Assembly (NCBI GenBank): GCA_000733355.1
Contig: JNVV01000004.1
Coordinates: 1,776,785-1,840,784, forward strand
Source: Falciphora oryzae
Lineage: Eukaryota; Ascomycota; Sordariomycetes; Magnaporthales; Magnaporthaceae
Direction of reading: 5' to 3'
DNA: 64,000 nucleotides
Below the pieces are notes generated by a model. The model worked only from the letters and a program-made list of their open reading frames with translations, searched no databases and had not been told where the DNA came from. Below are positions 1 to 10,075 of this stretch, in pieces; within the stretch, counting starts at the first letter, position 1, and every line of letters starts with the position of its first letter. The position numbers were made by a program, and so were the translations under genes.

Positions 1-675
1 CTCGACTCCATCGTCATGGTCGACTCGCAGGGCGACGACTTCAAGGTGGTGGGCCGCACCAAGGTGAACCCGGGCTGTGGACCGCGCCACGGAGTCTTCT
101 ACCCGCCGGGCGCCGCGGCCGCCACCCACTACCTGGTCGTGTGCGAGCTCCTCAACTCGGTCATTGTCCACTCGGTCAACTTCAACACCACCAGCGGCGT
201 CCCCGAGATGATCGCGACCCAGATCGTCCCGACCTTTGGCGACAGCGCCCCGCCGGCGGCGGGCTCTAAGCCCCAGGCCGGCGAGATCATCGCGTCGGCG
301 GACGGCAAGTCCATCTACGTCTCGAACCGCCTCGGCTTCGACGCCAAGACGGCCACCTCGACCGACACTCTCGTCCAGCTCAAGGCCGACTTCAACGCGA
401 CCGACAGCACGCTCAGGCTCGGCTTCGGCCAGTCCGTGAGCAGCGAGGGCCGCTCCCCGCGCATGATCAGCCTCAGCACCGACAAGGAGCAGACCGTGCT
501 CTACGGCACCAACCAGAGGGCCGGGACGGGACTGGTCGCTTTCCAGCGTGGCGCCGGCGGCAGCCTGAAGTCTCTGGAGGGATCGAAGGTCGCGTACAAT
601 AAGTTCGCTACCGCGGCCGATCAGAAGGAGGATTTTGGACCCCAGTTTGTCCTTGGCCTCCCGAACTCGGCCTAA
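1..675 (+). CDS. Lactonase-type seven-bladed beta-propeller protein, 5' truncated
   Basis: The reading frame is open from base 1, so the gene starts outside the window; the last 225 codons are present and end with TAA. The fragment has the repeating blade pattern of the 6-phosphogluconolactonase/carboxymuconate-cyclase family (Lactonase, PF10282): a GPRHGVF motif near the left edge, then a blade with ADGKSIYVSNR, then a last blade with GRSPRMISL and GTNQRAGTGLVAF. In the family these correspond to GPRH, SPDGR.LYVSNR and the final NQ...F blade. The enzymes of this fold hydrolyse or isomerise lactones; fungal members are often secreted, but the N-terminus that would show a signal peptide is missing. 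No intron is needed in the visible part. The fold call is firm; substrate is unknown. Confidence 0.8.
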   Translation, partial: LDSIVMVDSQGDDFKVVGRTKVNPGCGPRHGVFYPPGAAAATHYLVVCELLNSVIVHSVNFNTTSGVPEMIATQIVPTFGDSAPPAAGSKPQAGEIIASADGKSIYVSNRLGFDAKTATSTDTLVQLKADFNATDSTLRLGFGQSVSSEGRSPRMISLSTDKEQTVLYGTNQRAGTGLVAFQRGAGGSLKSLEGSKVAYNKFATAADQKEDFGPQFVLGLPNSA

Positions 676-1608
676 GCTTTGGCGTGTCCCGTCCCCATCT
701 CAGGCTCGATATGGAGGCCGGCCCACGTGCCTGATTTGTTTTAGCCCGTCACGTCTGCATAATACCATCGAGATATCCTTCTGTCCCTCTTATTCTCCCC
801 TGTATTAGTTAGAGCATGAAAGCGATGCGTTCCCATTTCACTTTCCTCTTTTCACCCGGTCACCCCTGGCTTTGATGACACTCCCTGACTTTGATGTTTT
901 GACGCTATGATATTATCGGAATGCTATTATTGATCATCTAATTGCTCCTCAATGCACTGCCACACGACGACCGGCTTGCTCTTCCCGTATTTGCTGCCTG
1001 GACTTCCAGCACGCCAAGAAGGCATCTTCTATCCCACTAGTTCACAGGTGCGACATCAAGTATCAAGTGACCTACCCATGCACAGCATGTCCGTTCAGCT
1101 TTCCCCTCCAAGCTTGGATGCGGGGTCATGTACGGACGGCGGCATCCCTAAACGGGCTACTGCAGCCCTACGCGATATCGAGGGGGGCTATGCCCTCCCA
1201 GCCGGGCGGGAGGCACCCGTGGAAGGACCCAATAAGGTGCGTGTCAGCAACGGCAATTGGTTGGGGTCCGCAACTGCACGCAGGCCGCCCAGTGGCAGTG
1301 TGGCCACAGCCCGAACTAATGCAAGCTACCTGAGGGACACGGGCCAGTAACAGCGAGCAAAAAGAACCGTTTGGAGGAGCTGGTTGGCCTCAGTCCGGCA
1401 CTTGAAGGGACGGATGACCTGTGCTTGATGCTTGGAGCTTGTTTGGGTAGATGTGCATCTGGATTGTGTCCGTCTATAAATGTGCATCAATACTCTCACG
1501 CCGTCGAGATGATTCTAGGTGTCTTTGGTAAAGGTCATATCTACCTAGTCTCGCTGGCCCAGCAATAGTCCCTAGCATCCAGAAAGACAAACATCACAAG
1601 CGGGCGTC
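676..1608. other. Intergenic, no gene seen
   Basis: This 0.9 kb lies between the propeller gene and Clr5 gene A, both on the plus strand. Open frames near 952-1350 have no recognisable domain or splice logic. It probably holds the 3' UTR of the first gene and the promoter of the second; no clear TATA box was found. Confidence 0.5.
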
Positions 1609-3607
1609 ATGGCCACGGTTCCGCGCACAAACGGCCCGGCTGTGGTGAGAAGAGAAGGCCTCTCGGCTGCCGACTGGGACCTTCACAGGGACACCATCAC
1701 CGAGCTGTACGTCGGCCAGGGGAAAACACTCAAGGAGTTGATGCATATTATGCAAACGGAACACAACTTCACTGCAAGGTAAGATACCGTGCGCGCGCTG
1801 CCCCGGGTCCCTCTTGAAGCCCCTGCGTATTGTGGACATATCTGCCAGCCAGCACTTCATCACCCTTAGCTCACAACTCCTTTTCCACAGCGCCAAAATG
1901 TTCAACAACCGCTTCAAATGGTGGGGGATCAGCAAGAATATGCGCGCCAAGAACGCCGTGGCCATCCTGACGCTTCAGTCCCGGCGCGAGATGGCCGGGC
2001 GCCAGCGCTCCGAGTACCTGGTCAACGGCCAGACGCTCAGCGCGGACCGGCTGCAGAAGTATTGGAAGCGCGCGATCCCGTCGCGGGTCGCCAAGGCGCG
2101 CGCGCAGCTGCGCCAGACCACCGAGCTGCCCGACGCCGTGGTCGTCCGGACCCCGGAGCCGTCGCCGTCGCCTCCGCCGGCTTCGCCGCTGCTGCCCCTT
2201 CCGCCGCGGGCGCATGGACAGCCGAAGCAGGCGTCGAGCCAGCGAAAGCAACCGCAGCGTCAGCGGCAGCGGCAGCAACAGAACCAGCTGCTCGAGCAGC
2301 TGCAGCGACAACGGTCCTCGAGCCCGCTGACGCAGCGCCAGGTCTCCCCGCCAGACGAGCTGCAGCTCCCCGAGGAGATGTTGCACTGCATACGCACGTT
2401 CTATTCAGGCTACTTCGAGGCCAGCCCCGCCCTCGGCACCCGCTCGATGGGCCTGGCGTCGTTCCTGTCCCTCAAGGAGCGCCTGGTCCGGTTCGACAGC
2501 CAGTACCAGGCGCTGGCCTACATCTTCGTCGAGCCGCCTGGCGACATCATGTTCCGGCTGCTCAACGTCTTCTACATCGAGATGCGCGACCAGATGCGCG
2601 AGCACGACCACTTCCTGCTGCCCATGTGCCTGCACAGCGTCTACTTCCTGGCCAAGGACCCGCGCGGCGCCCCCTTTTCGCGCCTGCTGCTGTCGTACAT
2701 CAAGGAGGGCAGCGACATATACCTGGGCCCCCTGCACCCGCTCACCACGGTCTGGACCAAGCTGTCGAGGCGGTGCATGACTGAGGGCCTGCCTGGGAGG
2801 GATTTCTTCTACACGCTAGGCAGGTACATCAACGACAGGCTGCGCGAGGAGCTGGGCATGTACAATATCCTGTTCCTTCGCGTCGCCCACCACCTTGTTT
2901 GGACATATCAGGGACATCAGGCTTTCCAGGCTGCCATCGAGGGGCAGATCGCCCATCTGGACGCTGTCAAGGCTGCTGTGCTGGGCAACGCGCCCCTGCC
3001 GTCCGACCCTCCAACGCAACCTCCCGATCTCGGACTGCTCTCGTTTTACCCCAGCCAGTACTCGTCCTACTCACCACTGGCTCCATCTTTCTCACCACTG
3101 CCACCAGGCTTGTCACCTTTATCAGCATCCCCCATGCCCACACCCCCCCAAGTCCCACTCCTCACGCAACCTCCCGCCATACCCATCACCATCTCTCCCG
3201 CCGACGTAGCGGCCGTCGACCCGGCCGACCTGGCCTACGCCAACGAGATCAAGACGGTCCTCTCGGGCTCGCTCGCCTTCGGCCTGTACGTGTCGGGCCT
3301 GCACGGCGCCGCGCGCGGCGTGGCGCTGCGTACGCTGGGCCGCGACGCCGTCCGCGTCCTGCCCGCCGTCAGGGGGTGCCTGCACGCCGTCGTCGGCAAC
3401 ATCGAGTTCGCGGCCGGCGACGTCGCCGCCGCGGTCGCCGACGCGCGCCAGAGCCTGCTGCTTAGTGAGCAGGCCGGGGCCAGCCAGCTGGTTATTGTGG
3501 CGCGGCTGTCGCGCCTCGCCGTGTTCCTGCAGAGGGCTGGGGATGTCCAGGGGGCCGCGGCTGCGCAGAGGCGGATCGATGGGCTGCTGGTTGAGATTGG
3601 GGCTTGA
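1609..3607 (+). CDS. Clr5-domain protein A (fungal DNA-binding-type regulator)
   Basis: Two exons, join(1609..1778, 1891..3607), give 628 residues. The intron has donor GTAAGA and acceptor CCACAG; joining restores the reading ...NFTAS/AKMFNNRF across the junction. Residues about 20-75 match the Clr5 domain (PF14420): W at the start, I..LY, TLKELMHIM, then F.AS.KM..RF..WG..KN. The middle (about 110-190) is Pro/Ser/Gln-rich low complexity. The C-terminal 400 residues are helical with a Pro-rich linker near 410-470 and end in an Ala-rich TPR-like helical stretch. Clr5-type proteins include a regulator of cellulase genes in Neurospora, but most family members are uncharacterised, so a transcription-factor role is inference. 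A second member lies at 22.6-24.6 kb on the other strand. Confidence 0.85.
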
Positions 3608-3759
3608 AGTGGGTGGTAGAGAGTGTGTGAGTCCAGTATCTACTACGTGATATTAACCATTGAAAGATTCATTTTTAGTATATCGAGAGCCATACTGCCG
3701 TCACCCCGTCATCGCGTTGCCCCGAGTTCTCAGGCCGGCAAAGATGTTCTTGATTTTCA

Positions 3760-4860
3760 TCACAGAAAAGCCACAGCAAGCGTAGCCATTGTGGCAGTCC
3801 CCCACATGCCTCCAAAGATGCCGCTCCCGGAGACCCTCAGGGCGGAACCATGGTTTGGGCGGTCGCCAAGCGATTCAGGGGCCCTGCTGTCTTCCCGAAC
3901 GTCCATGGCCCGCAGACAGCGCATAATGGTCCACGTCCTGTTCCCCCCAGTGTTCCCGTCGCGGTCGTGCCGGTGGACGGAGAACAGGACGGGGTAGACG
4001 TTGGTCATCATCCTGTCGTATGCCAGCCGTGTGTGCTCCTCATCGGAAACCAGGCTGTTCTGCAGCCAGCTTCCGAGCCTGTGGTACGACCCGTTGTCCG
4101 AGCGGACGCCCTCGCGGATCGACCGGCGCAGCAGGTCGTTGGCGCCTTGCGCCACTGTTTTCCCCGCGCGCGCGCACATTGATTATTAGCCCTTCTTTCT
4201 CTTGTCGGGGCATGGAGACAGGGAAGTGGAAGGAGAAGACAAGGAAATTGGGGGGTTGGTAAGGCTCATTCGCCCACACGCACGGATAATCGGACCGGTC
4301 AGCTTCGGACACGCAGGCGGGGTGATTCCATTTAGGGTCCCATTGCACTTGTCCCCGCCGGCCTTGCCCGCCACGTCGGCGAGCTCGCCCAGGCACCGGC
4401 CGTCCAGCTGCCCGACGCAGGTGCGGTCCGGGTCCTAGCTCCGCAGCGCCTCGGCCGTCTCGCGGTCCTGCATGGCCGAGGACCAGGCCCAGGCGCAGAG
4501 GGTCCAGCGGCCGTCGACCGAGCCGCCCGCGAAGACGCCCGGTTTGAAGTTGAGCGAGACCTCGGCCCGGCTGGCGACGGCGCCGCCGCCGATCGGCATC
4601 ATGCCGGCCACGCGCGCCTCCAGCGTCCACCGGGTCTCGGTGCTGCCCGAGTCGCGGCCGGGGTACGGCCGGGAGAGGTCGAAGCCGGTCATGTTGGAGA
4701 CGTCCGAGGCGTTGTAGTGGTCCTTGACGAGCGGCGAGTTCCCGGCCCGGGTGCCGCCCCACCACTCCTTGTACTGGCGTGGCGCGAGCACCGTGGCCTG
4801 GCTGCCCGTGCCGAGGAGCAGGAGGACTGTACTAGTCCATTGGAGCGCGTGCATTGTCAC
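3760..4860 (-). pseudogene. Secreted, possibly GPI-anchored protein gene with an in-frame stop
   Basis: The minus-strand frame from 4860 begins with a signal peptide (MTMHALQWTSTVLLLLGTG) and runs 141 codons to a TAG at 4435-4437. The same frame continues past the TAG with DPDRTCVGQLDGRCLGEL, a Cys-containing segment that looks like the continuation of the same protein. A second exon (about 4148 down to 3760) carries a 125-residue tail ending in a hydrophobic run ([17 protein letters not shown]) right before the stop, as in GPI-anchor signals. The intron between them is visible as a GCTAAT branch region and a GAAAACAG acceptor; the donor is uncertain (a GC donor near 4368 keeps frame). The family is not one I can name. 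A single C-to-T change (CAG to TAG) would explain the stop; sequencing error is the alternative. Confidence 0.6.
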
Positions 4861-6684
4861 TTCGTTCTGCCGCGATAGGACTTGTATGGCTTCGGTTTCT
4901 CACTACGCAGGTAGGTGATGGTGTGGATGGCCTCCCACAGTCAGGCCTCGGCACATCGTCAGAGAACAACGGCGTTTCTGGGCATGCATACTTACACCAA
5001 ATTGCCCGTCCACTTCAAGCGCTTCATCTTCATTCCTCGGCCCGACGTCAGGACAAGATGCTCGGAGTTTGCAAATGTCCAAACGATGATAACGAACGAC
5101 ACGAACAGTTTGTGAAGGATCCATGCGCCTTGCAGGCTAATTCCAGGCGGAAATGCTGTTGACGAACATAATAGGCCCTGAGAATTGTCCCGTAGGATCT
5201 GGTCGAGGTTCCATGCATCAATAGTTCCTCCCGTTTGGGTGGTGTGCTGTCTGGGCCCATGTCACAGCGTCGCGGCGAAGGTGATTGACGTCACCCTGGA
5301 CGTGCCAAACCACGGAGTCGGGAATATGTTAGCATCCATCCATCCATCCCAACAACTGGGGACGACAGCCCTACCCGACTGGGCTACAATCTCAAATTTG
5401 ACTTCATACATTCCCGGTCAGTTTTTCCATCCTAAACGCAGGCACAGTGCTGTCTTGACAGGAACCCGTCGTTTCCCCAAAAGCGACATGCACGACTTCA
5501 TTGTCGGCCGCTCAGGGCTGGAGGATGCCATGTCATCAGGAACCCAAAACGGAGCGTCTCGACAGCCATGTAAGCCGGCATCGTGGCCACGTAGACGGCG
5601 AGCAGCAACAATCTTATCCTCTAGATACTATTTGGATTTACGTCATATACGGATTCGGGTGCTGCGGATCATCCGCACGCGAATTGGCATAGGTCTTCGC
5701 CCACGCCGTTAGGATTGTGCTACCCCTGGAGTAATTGGGTGCCTCGCATCGGCCAATTTTCTGCTCGACTCGATCAATGTTCGAGCCATTTTACGCCCGA
5801 GACAGCACAACGGAAAAGGGAGGGCAAGCCTGGCGAAGGCAGGAAGACAGGTACCTAGCCCTGCTGTTTCACAAGCAGTGCGCGACAGTCTCCTCCATTG
5901 AATGCTCAAATAAATCCGTCTGGTACACGTTTCAATGTACCAGGGGCCGGAAGTGGGAGGCTGGAAGTCTTGGTGCAAGGGCAGTGAAGCACAGCACGTG
6001 AATTGACATTTGGCAGTGTATGGTAGGCTCGGGAGATTGTCGTAGCTGCCCGCATTTGGTGTGGCAGTTCGGCTTTGCATGTGCCAACGAATCGGTTATT
6101 TGAAGCCAGGCAGCCGCAAAAGAGGTTGGAGGGCTCCAGCCGCGTCGAGGTCCAATAGTACGGATTGTGTTTAATGGGCGCACATCGCCTTACTTGGATA
6201 ACGCGTGCGGGGCGGAGCTCCATGTACACGGCGACGAATCACACCTGCATGGTGTCTTACTGGGTGCCATGTTTAGTATGTTCAGCACCAGAAAATCATC
6301 GACCTCCTCCTTCCAGCTTTGGCACTACCTAATCAACCGGTGTCGGGCACGGGCACGTGGTTGACAACACACTGACGACGCTCTTGCACCGGAATTTGCG
6401 GGCATGTCCCGTTCCGTCCCATCCTACCAATCTACCACCCCAGGGCGGGAAAGGTCGCTGCAAAAGTGCACAGGCTTAGAAAGTCCGGGGTTAAATCGAT
6501 ACCATCCCCCAGGTTAGCAAATTGGCGAAGCAGGCAAGGCAAGGGCGCGTTTGCTGGGCAACCAAAGCCCCGGCTTTATCCAAATGTAGCCGTCCAAATC
6601 TCTTGATCCTTCTCACATTCACAGACATAATCTCGCAGTATCATCATCCTCCCGCGCTCCCAGGTTAACTCCCAGCACACAAAC
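4861..6684. other. Intergenic, no gene seen
   Basis: The stretch is 1.8 kb between divergently oriented genes (secreted-protein pseudogene on the minus strand, membrane-protein gene on the plus strand). It is less GC-rich than coding DNA and contains only short overlapping frames on both strands without domains. It contains tandem CATC near 5336-5348. Confidence 0.5.
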
Positions 6685-7309
6685 ATGGCCTCCTTCGCGG
6701 GATTGGCCATCCGACCGGCTTTCCAGGTACAGAATTTAGTCCTTTGGGTGTTCTGGACATGGTTCATCACCCCATGGATCGCCGCGTTCGCGTCTACACA
6801 GGAAGAGGTGTACCCTTGGGCTAGCATAGTCGCCGCTACGTATGTGTACTCTCTTCTCATTATTGACATGAGGGCATACTATGAAAATCGGTTCTCGGTA
6901 TGTCTTACTAACATAGGTTGTTTGACCAGGGCACTGGCTCTCTGGGGTCTGGCCGGTGCTGTCCTCTTCTGCGTCAAGTGGGAATATATCATTAGGTTGG
7001 GAACCTCCTTGCACACCTCGCACCCTGCCTAAACAAATTCGACCTAATCAATTTGACGAATATAGTAGGGCGCTCTGGAGCCTTGTCGTCGCCATCGGTC
7101 CTCTCTTGATCCTGGTCCACGTCGCCACAAGTCTCGACATCACCACCCGCAGAGCAGCGCTTTTCGGCCCCGTGTTGCTGGTTCTGAGCTTTACGTTCCT
7201 GGTGATCTACGACCGCCACAAAGCAGCCACGATGCAAGCCGACACTGAGAATATCCCTCTTGTCGACAGGGACCCTCGGAACGACCTAGAGCGAGGGATC
7301 AGGCAGTAA
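6685..7309 (+). CDS. Small multi-pass membrane protein of unknown function
   Basis: The ATG at 6685 opens a hydrophobic protein. A 70-nt intron (6996-7065, donor GTTGGG, CTAATC branch, acceptor TATAG) is needed to reach the C-terminal exon. Upstream of it, either the frame is read straight through (join 6685..6995, 7066..7309; 184 residues, five predicted membrane helices) or a 90-nt intron from GTATGT at 6840 to the AG at 6929, with a perfect TACTAAC branch site, is removed in phase (154 residues, fused second and third helix). Helices in the long form are near residues 13-36, 43-63, 81-101, 106-126 and 133-153. The tail is short, charged and cytosolic-looking (NIPLVDRDPRNDLERG). I do not recognise the family. 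Confidence 0.6.
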
Positions 7310-8088
7310 CTAATACGATACCAGAACTAGACCCACGAAAGGAGTGACGATACCGCAAGGATACACACAACTGCCAGTCCAGTGTCAGAAGCAGCTTGCA
7401 GCTTTGAGCAGCGCGATCAAAGCCACCGGTTTGAGGTCACAGCGATAACCTGACGTTCTTTCTGCCCCAAACATTGCTTGACCCGCACAACATCCGAGAA
7501 TCGAATTCTTGCGCCCGCAGATGTCCTTGGGATTTAGAAAATGATACGGACTTGCGTAAATCCAGGGCCGTGGAGTAAGAGTCGGCAGCATTACTTCTAG
7601 ATTGCCAATTATTCTCCTATCATCATTCCATTCTTCAACTCTCTCGACTACACGCCTCCCGTTTAATCACACGGCTCTTATGCCTGCAGATTGTTGCCTT
7701 GGCTTTTGGGGCTAATCAGCTGTATTGCCTTCGCCACTGCGGGAACATTTGAAATTTGCAACTTGGAACACCGTGTTTATAGATAGCTGTACATATGGGT
7801 CATGACTTGCAGAGTCATTTATATGTGGCCAAGATAAGGGCAATGAAAGCAATTATCTTGACGTTTCTGGGTAGAAGTTGAATCAGGCTAGGGCTTGCAT
7901 TCTTTACGAGTAATTAGTCGACCTACAACTAATTAGGCCGTCTAATTTATACATGATGCGCATTTCCTTCGGGCATATTTGCTTTACAGGCTGGCTAGCT
8001 GGACTCTGAACACCAGCCGCCTTTTGCAGGATATAGTAAGACCACCCTGCATTCAAGCCTTCGCGTTACTGTCGCTCCATCTTATCTC
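7310..8088. other. Intergenic between convergent genes, AT-richer, no gene seen
   Basis: This is the space between the 3' ends of the membrane-protein gene and the CVNH gene. It is visibly richer in A and T than its surroundings around 7590-8000. No coding pattern was found. Confidence 0.5.
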
Positions 8089-8805
8089 CTAATAGCCATG
8101 CCCATATAGACCGCCATGGCAAACCAGGACGCCGCCCTGGTTGCCAACGACAGTATCTAAGTACGGGTATTGTCAGCCGGGAGGCTCTCTAGAAAATACT
8201 TATGAGCTTCAACATACTTAGATCAATGGACGAAGTTTTTTGCTGCCCGTCGCAGCCAGTACAGGAGCAGGTGTACCAGGTTGTGTGCTTGGGGTAGAAG
8301 TCGCACTTTTTGCATGATTGAGAATACATCCCTCTGCAGTTCAGGAGGTGGACAAAACAGTCAGCCATCAAACTCCTGGGACAGCTCATTTCATACCTCC
8401 CCTCTTTTTCTTCCCTGTGAACCTATACTGCTCTAGCGTGATTAAACTTTTACGGTCTGCCACTTTCTAAACAGACAGCATAACTAACTTTCGTTCAGAA
8501 GTAAGGGTACCGCAATGGTTGGCCAAGCATGCGTCCAGGTTGATGAAGGTCGGGAAGTTGGGGTTGCCGTCGAGTGTGGTGCACTGCGCCTGTAAGTACT
8601 TGTCGCCCTCGGGCTGGAAAACAGGTTCTTTGCAGCTATTCCTGAAAAGATCGAGGACCGTGAAGACGTCGTTTGAGTCTGTGGGCGGGGGTTGTGCCTC
8701 GCGATCGGTGACAGGGACCTGCTCATCGGGAATGTCGGCGAGGGGATGCTGCGGCAGGGCGGCGGCGAGCCTGGTGAGGAGCGCCAAGGCAAGGCGAGCC
8801 TTCAT
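8089..8805 (-). CDS. Secreted cyanovirin-N-like (CVNH) protein
   Basis: Three exons on the minus strand, join(8089..8156, 8218..8333, 8489..8805), encode 166 residues. Exon 1 begins with a signal peptide (MKARLALALLTRLAAAL). The mature part shows the two tandem halves of the CVNH domain: F..SC...L.AQC then a hydrophobic INLDACLANHCGTL, and after the first intron SQSCKKC, WYTCSCTGC, TSSIDL and, only after the second intron, NTVVGNQGGVLVCHGG. The pattern Cys-x-Cys, then SIDLN..I.N..G.L.C is diagnostic. Donors are GTTAGT and GTATGT; the second intron has a CTGAC branch site; all phases agree. CVNH proteins bind high-mannose glycans in bacteria and fungi; glycan binding here is inference from the fold. 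Two Cys-x-x-Cys-type pairs could form disulfides in the secretory pathway. Confidence 0.82.
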
Positions 8806-10075
8806 GGTATACTGAAGGTTCTCGGCAGACAGTCTAGTTTCTCGCAGGCGCGGGCACGGTTACGGGGAAGGACAGCAGGAGAGACGACCCCCTGATCCGA
8901 ATTCGCCTTGCGGGGCCGGGAGGACTCACTCTTCATAAAGGCTGCAGAAGAGAAAAATCATCACTGTGCACATACTGGAGGCTCCTGAGTCGGTCTCGGT
9001 CTATCTTCCCCGGCTGTTGTCGGTGAAGGTGGGTCGGGTGCAGCATACAACATCAGGTCACTCGATATACTGTCTGAACTTTGCAAGTAGGTGGATTCGC
9101 GGGTCGCTATGAGGGACCAACAAAATCATTGCGTGCTTCCCTTGCGCGTTTGCTGGAGACGGGCCGCGAGCCGCATCCAGGTCCATGTTGCTTCGGGAGT
9201 GGGTGCGAAGGTACCAGCCGCAGGACTGGGCATGCACTCCGATGGGGCTCCGCGACTAAGGCCTTCCATCTCGTGTTTTTATAGCACGGTGCTTGACACT
9301 GATCCCGCCAGTCTAGGGCGTCCGAGCAGGGGGCACACTATTCGATTTGGGTGCACGTGCAAGATCGTGGAGAATTTTCGGGCCATTTTATCCGCTCGGG
9401 CCGTTGGTCACCAAGCTAACGGCAGCTATTTTCTGGACGATATGTGGTCAGGCTCATTTCTCTGCTTCTAAGACGGTTGTTGTGTTGGTCCATATGAGGC
9501 CGAGGGCGTCGGGCCTCAAATGTGCCAGCGAGGCCTCCGGGCACGTGCAGCTGCCTGTCGTACAACCCAAAACCTGCCCAAAGGTTTCGCGGCTGGTCAC
9601 GCTGGTGTGATGGAATTCTGTCCAAGGCCCAAAGGAGATGGGCTTGGCGTCCCAGGTTACAAAGTAGAAAAAGCGCAGATGCTGGAATGATTGGGGCTGA
9701 GCTCGCGCAGAAGTGAGGCGGCGCAGGCGGGCGTCAAAATGCGGCCAACAGACCAGAGGCCAATGTGAGCACCGTATGAGAGGCCGCGGCCTCGGGAGGC
9801 AAACATGGAGGGGTTGCGCTGGCACCACTCTGCCGCCTAAACCAGGTAAGGCTGCATGCGGAAGATCGTCCGCTGACTTCACGGAGCCTCAAGTGTGGTG
9901 GTCTGCCTGGCACAAAGCCAGCGTCAGGCAGTTATTGCCATGGCATCTTGTTATTTAACAGTAGAGCTGTTCTTTCATTTTTTTTTTTTAATAAAAAAAA
10001 AACCTTTCTAGATATTCAACCGGATCATCCATCCAACCATCTCCACACGAAGTCGCAACCTCGAGCGAGCACGAT
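8806..10075. other. Divergent promoter region, no gene seen
   Basis: This 1.3 kb separates the minus-strand CVNH gene from the plus-strand CCCH/nuclease-fold gene. A TATAAAAA lies on the minus strand at about 9283-9276 and a T-run/A-run pair at 9978-10004. Small open frames on both strands lack domains. Confidence 0.5.

Noticed and set aside
6898..6929. 32-nt intron GTATGT...CAG in the small membrane-protein gene
   Set aside because: Shorter than normal fungal introns, and its removal leads to an early stop.
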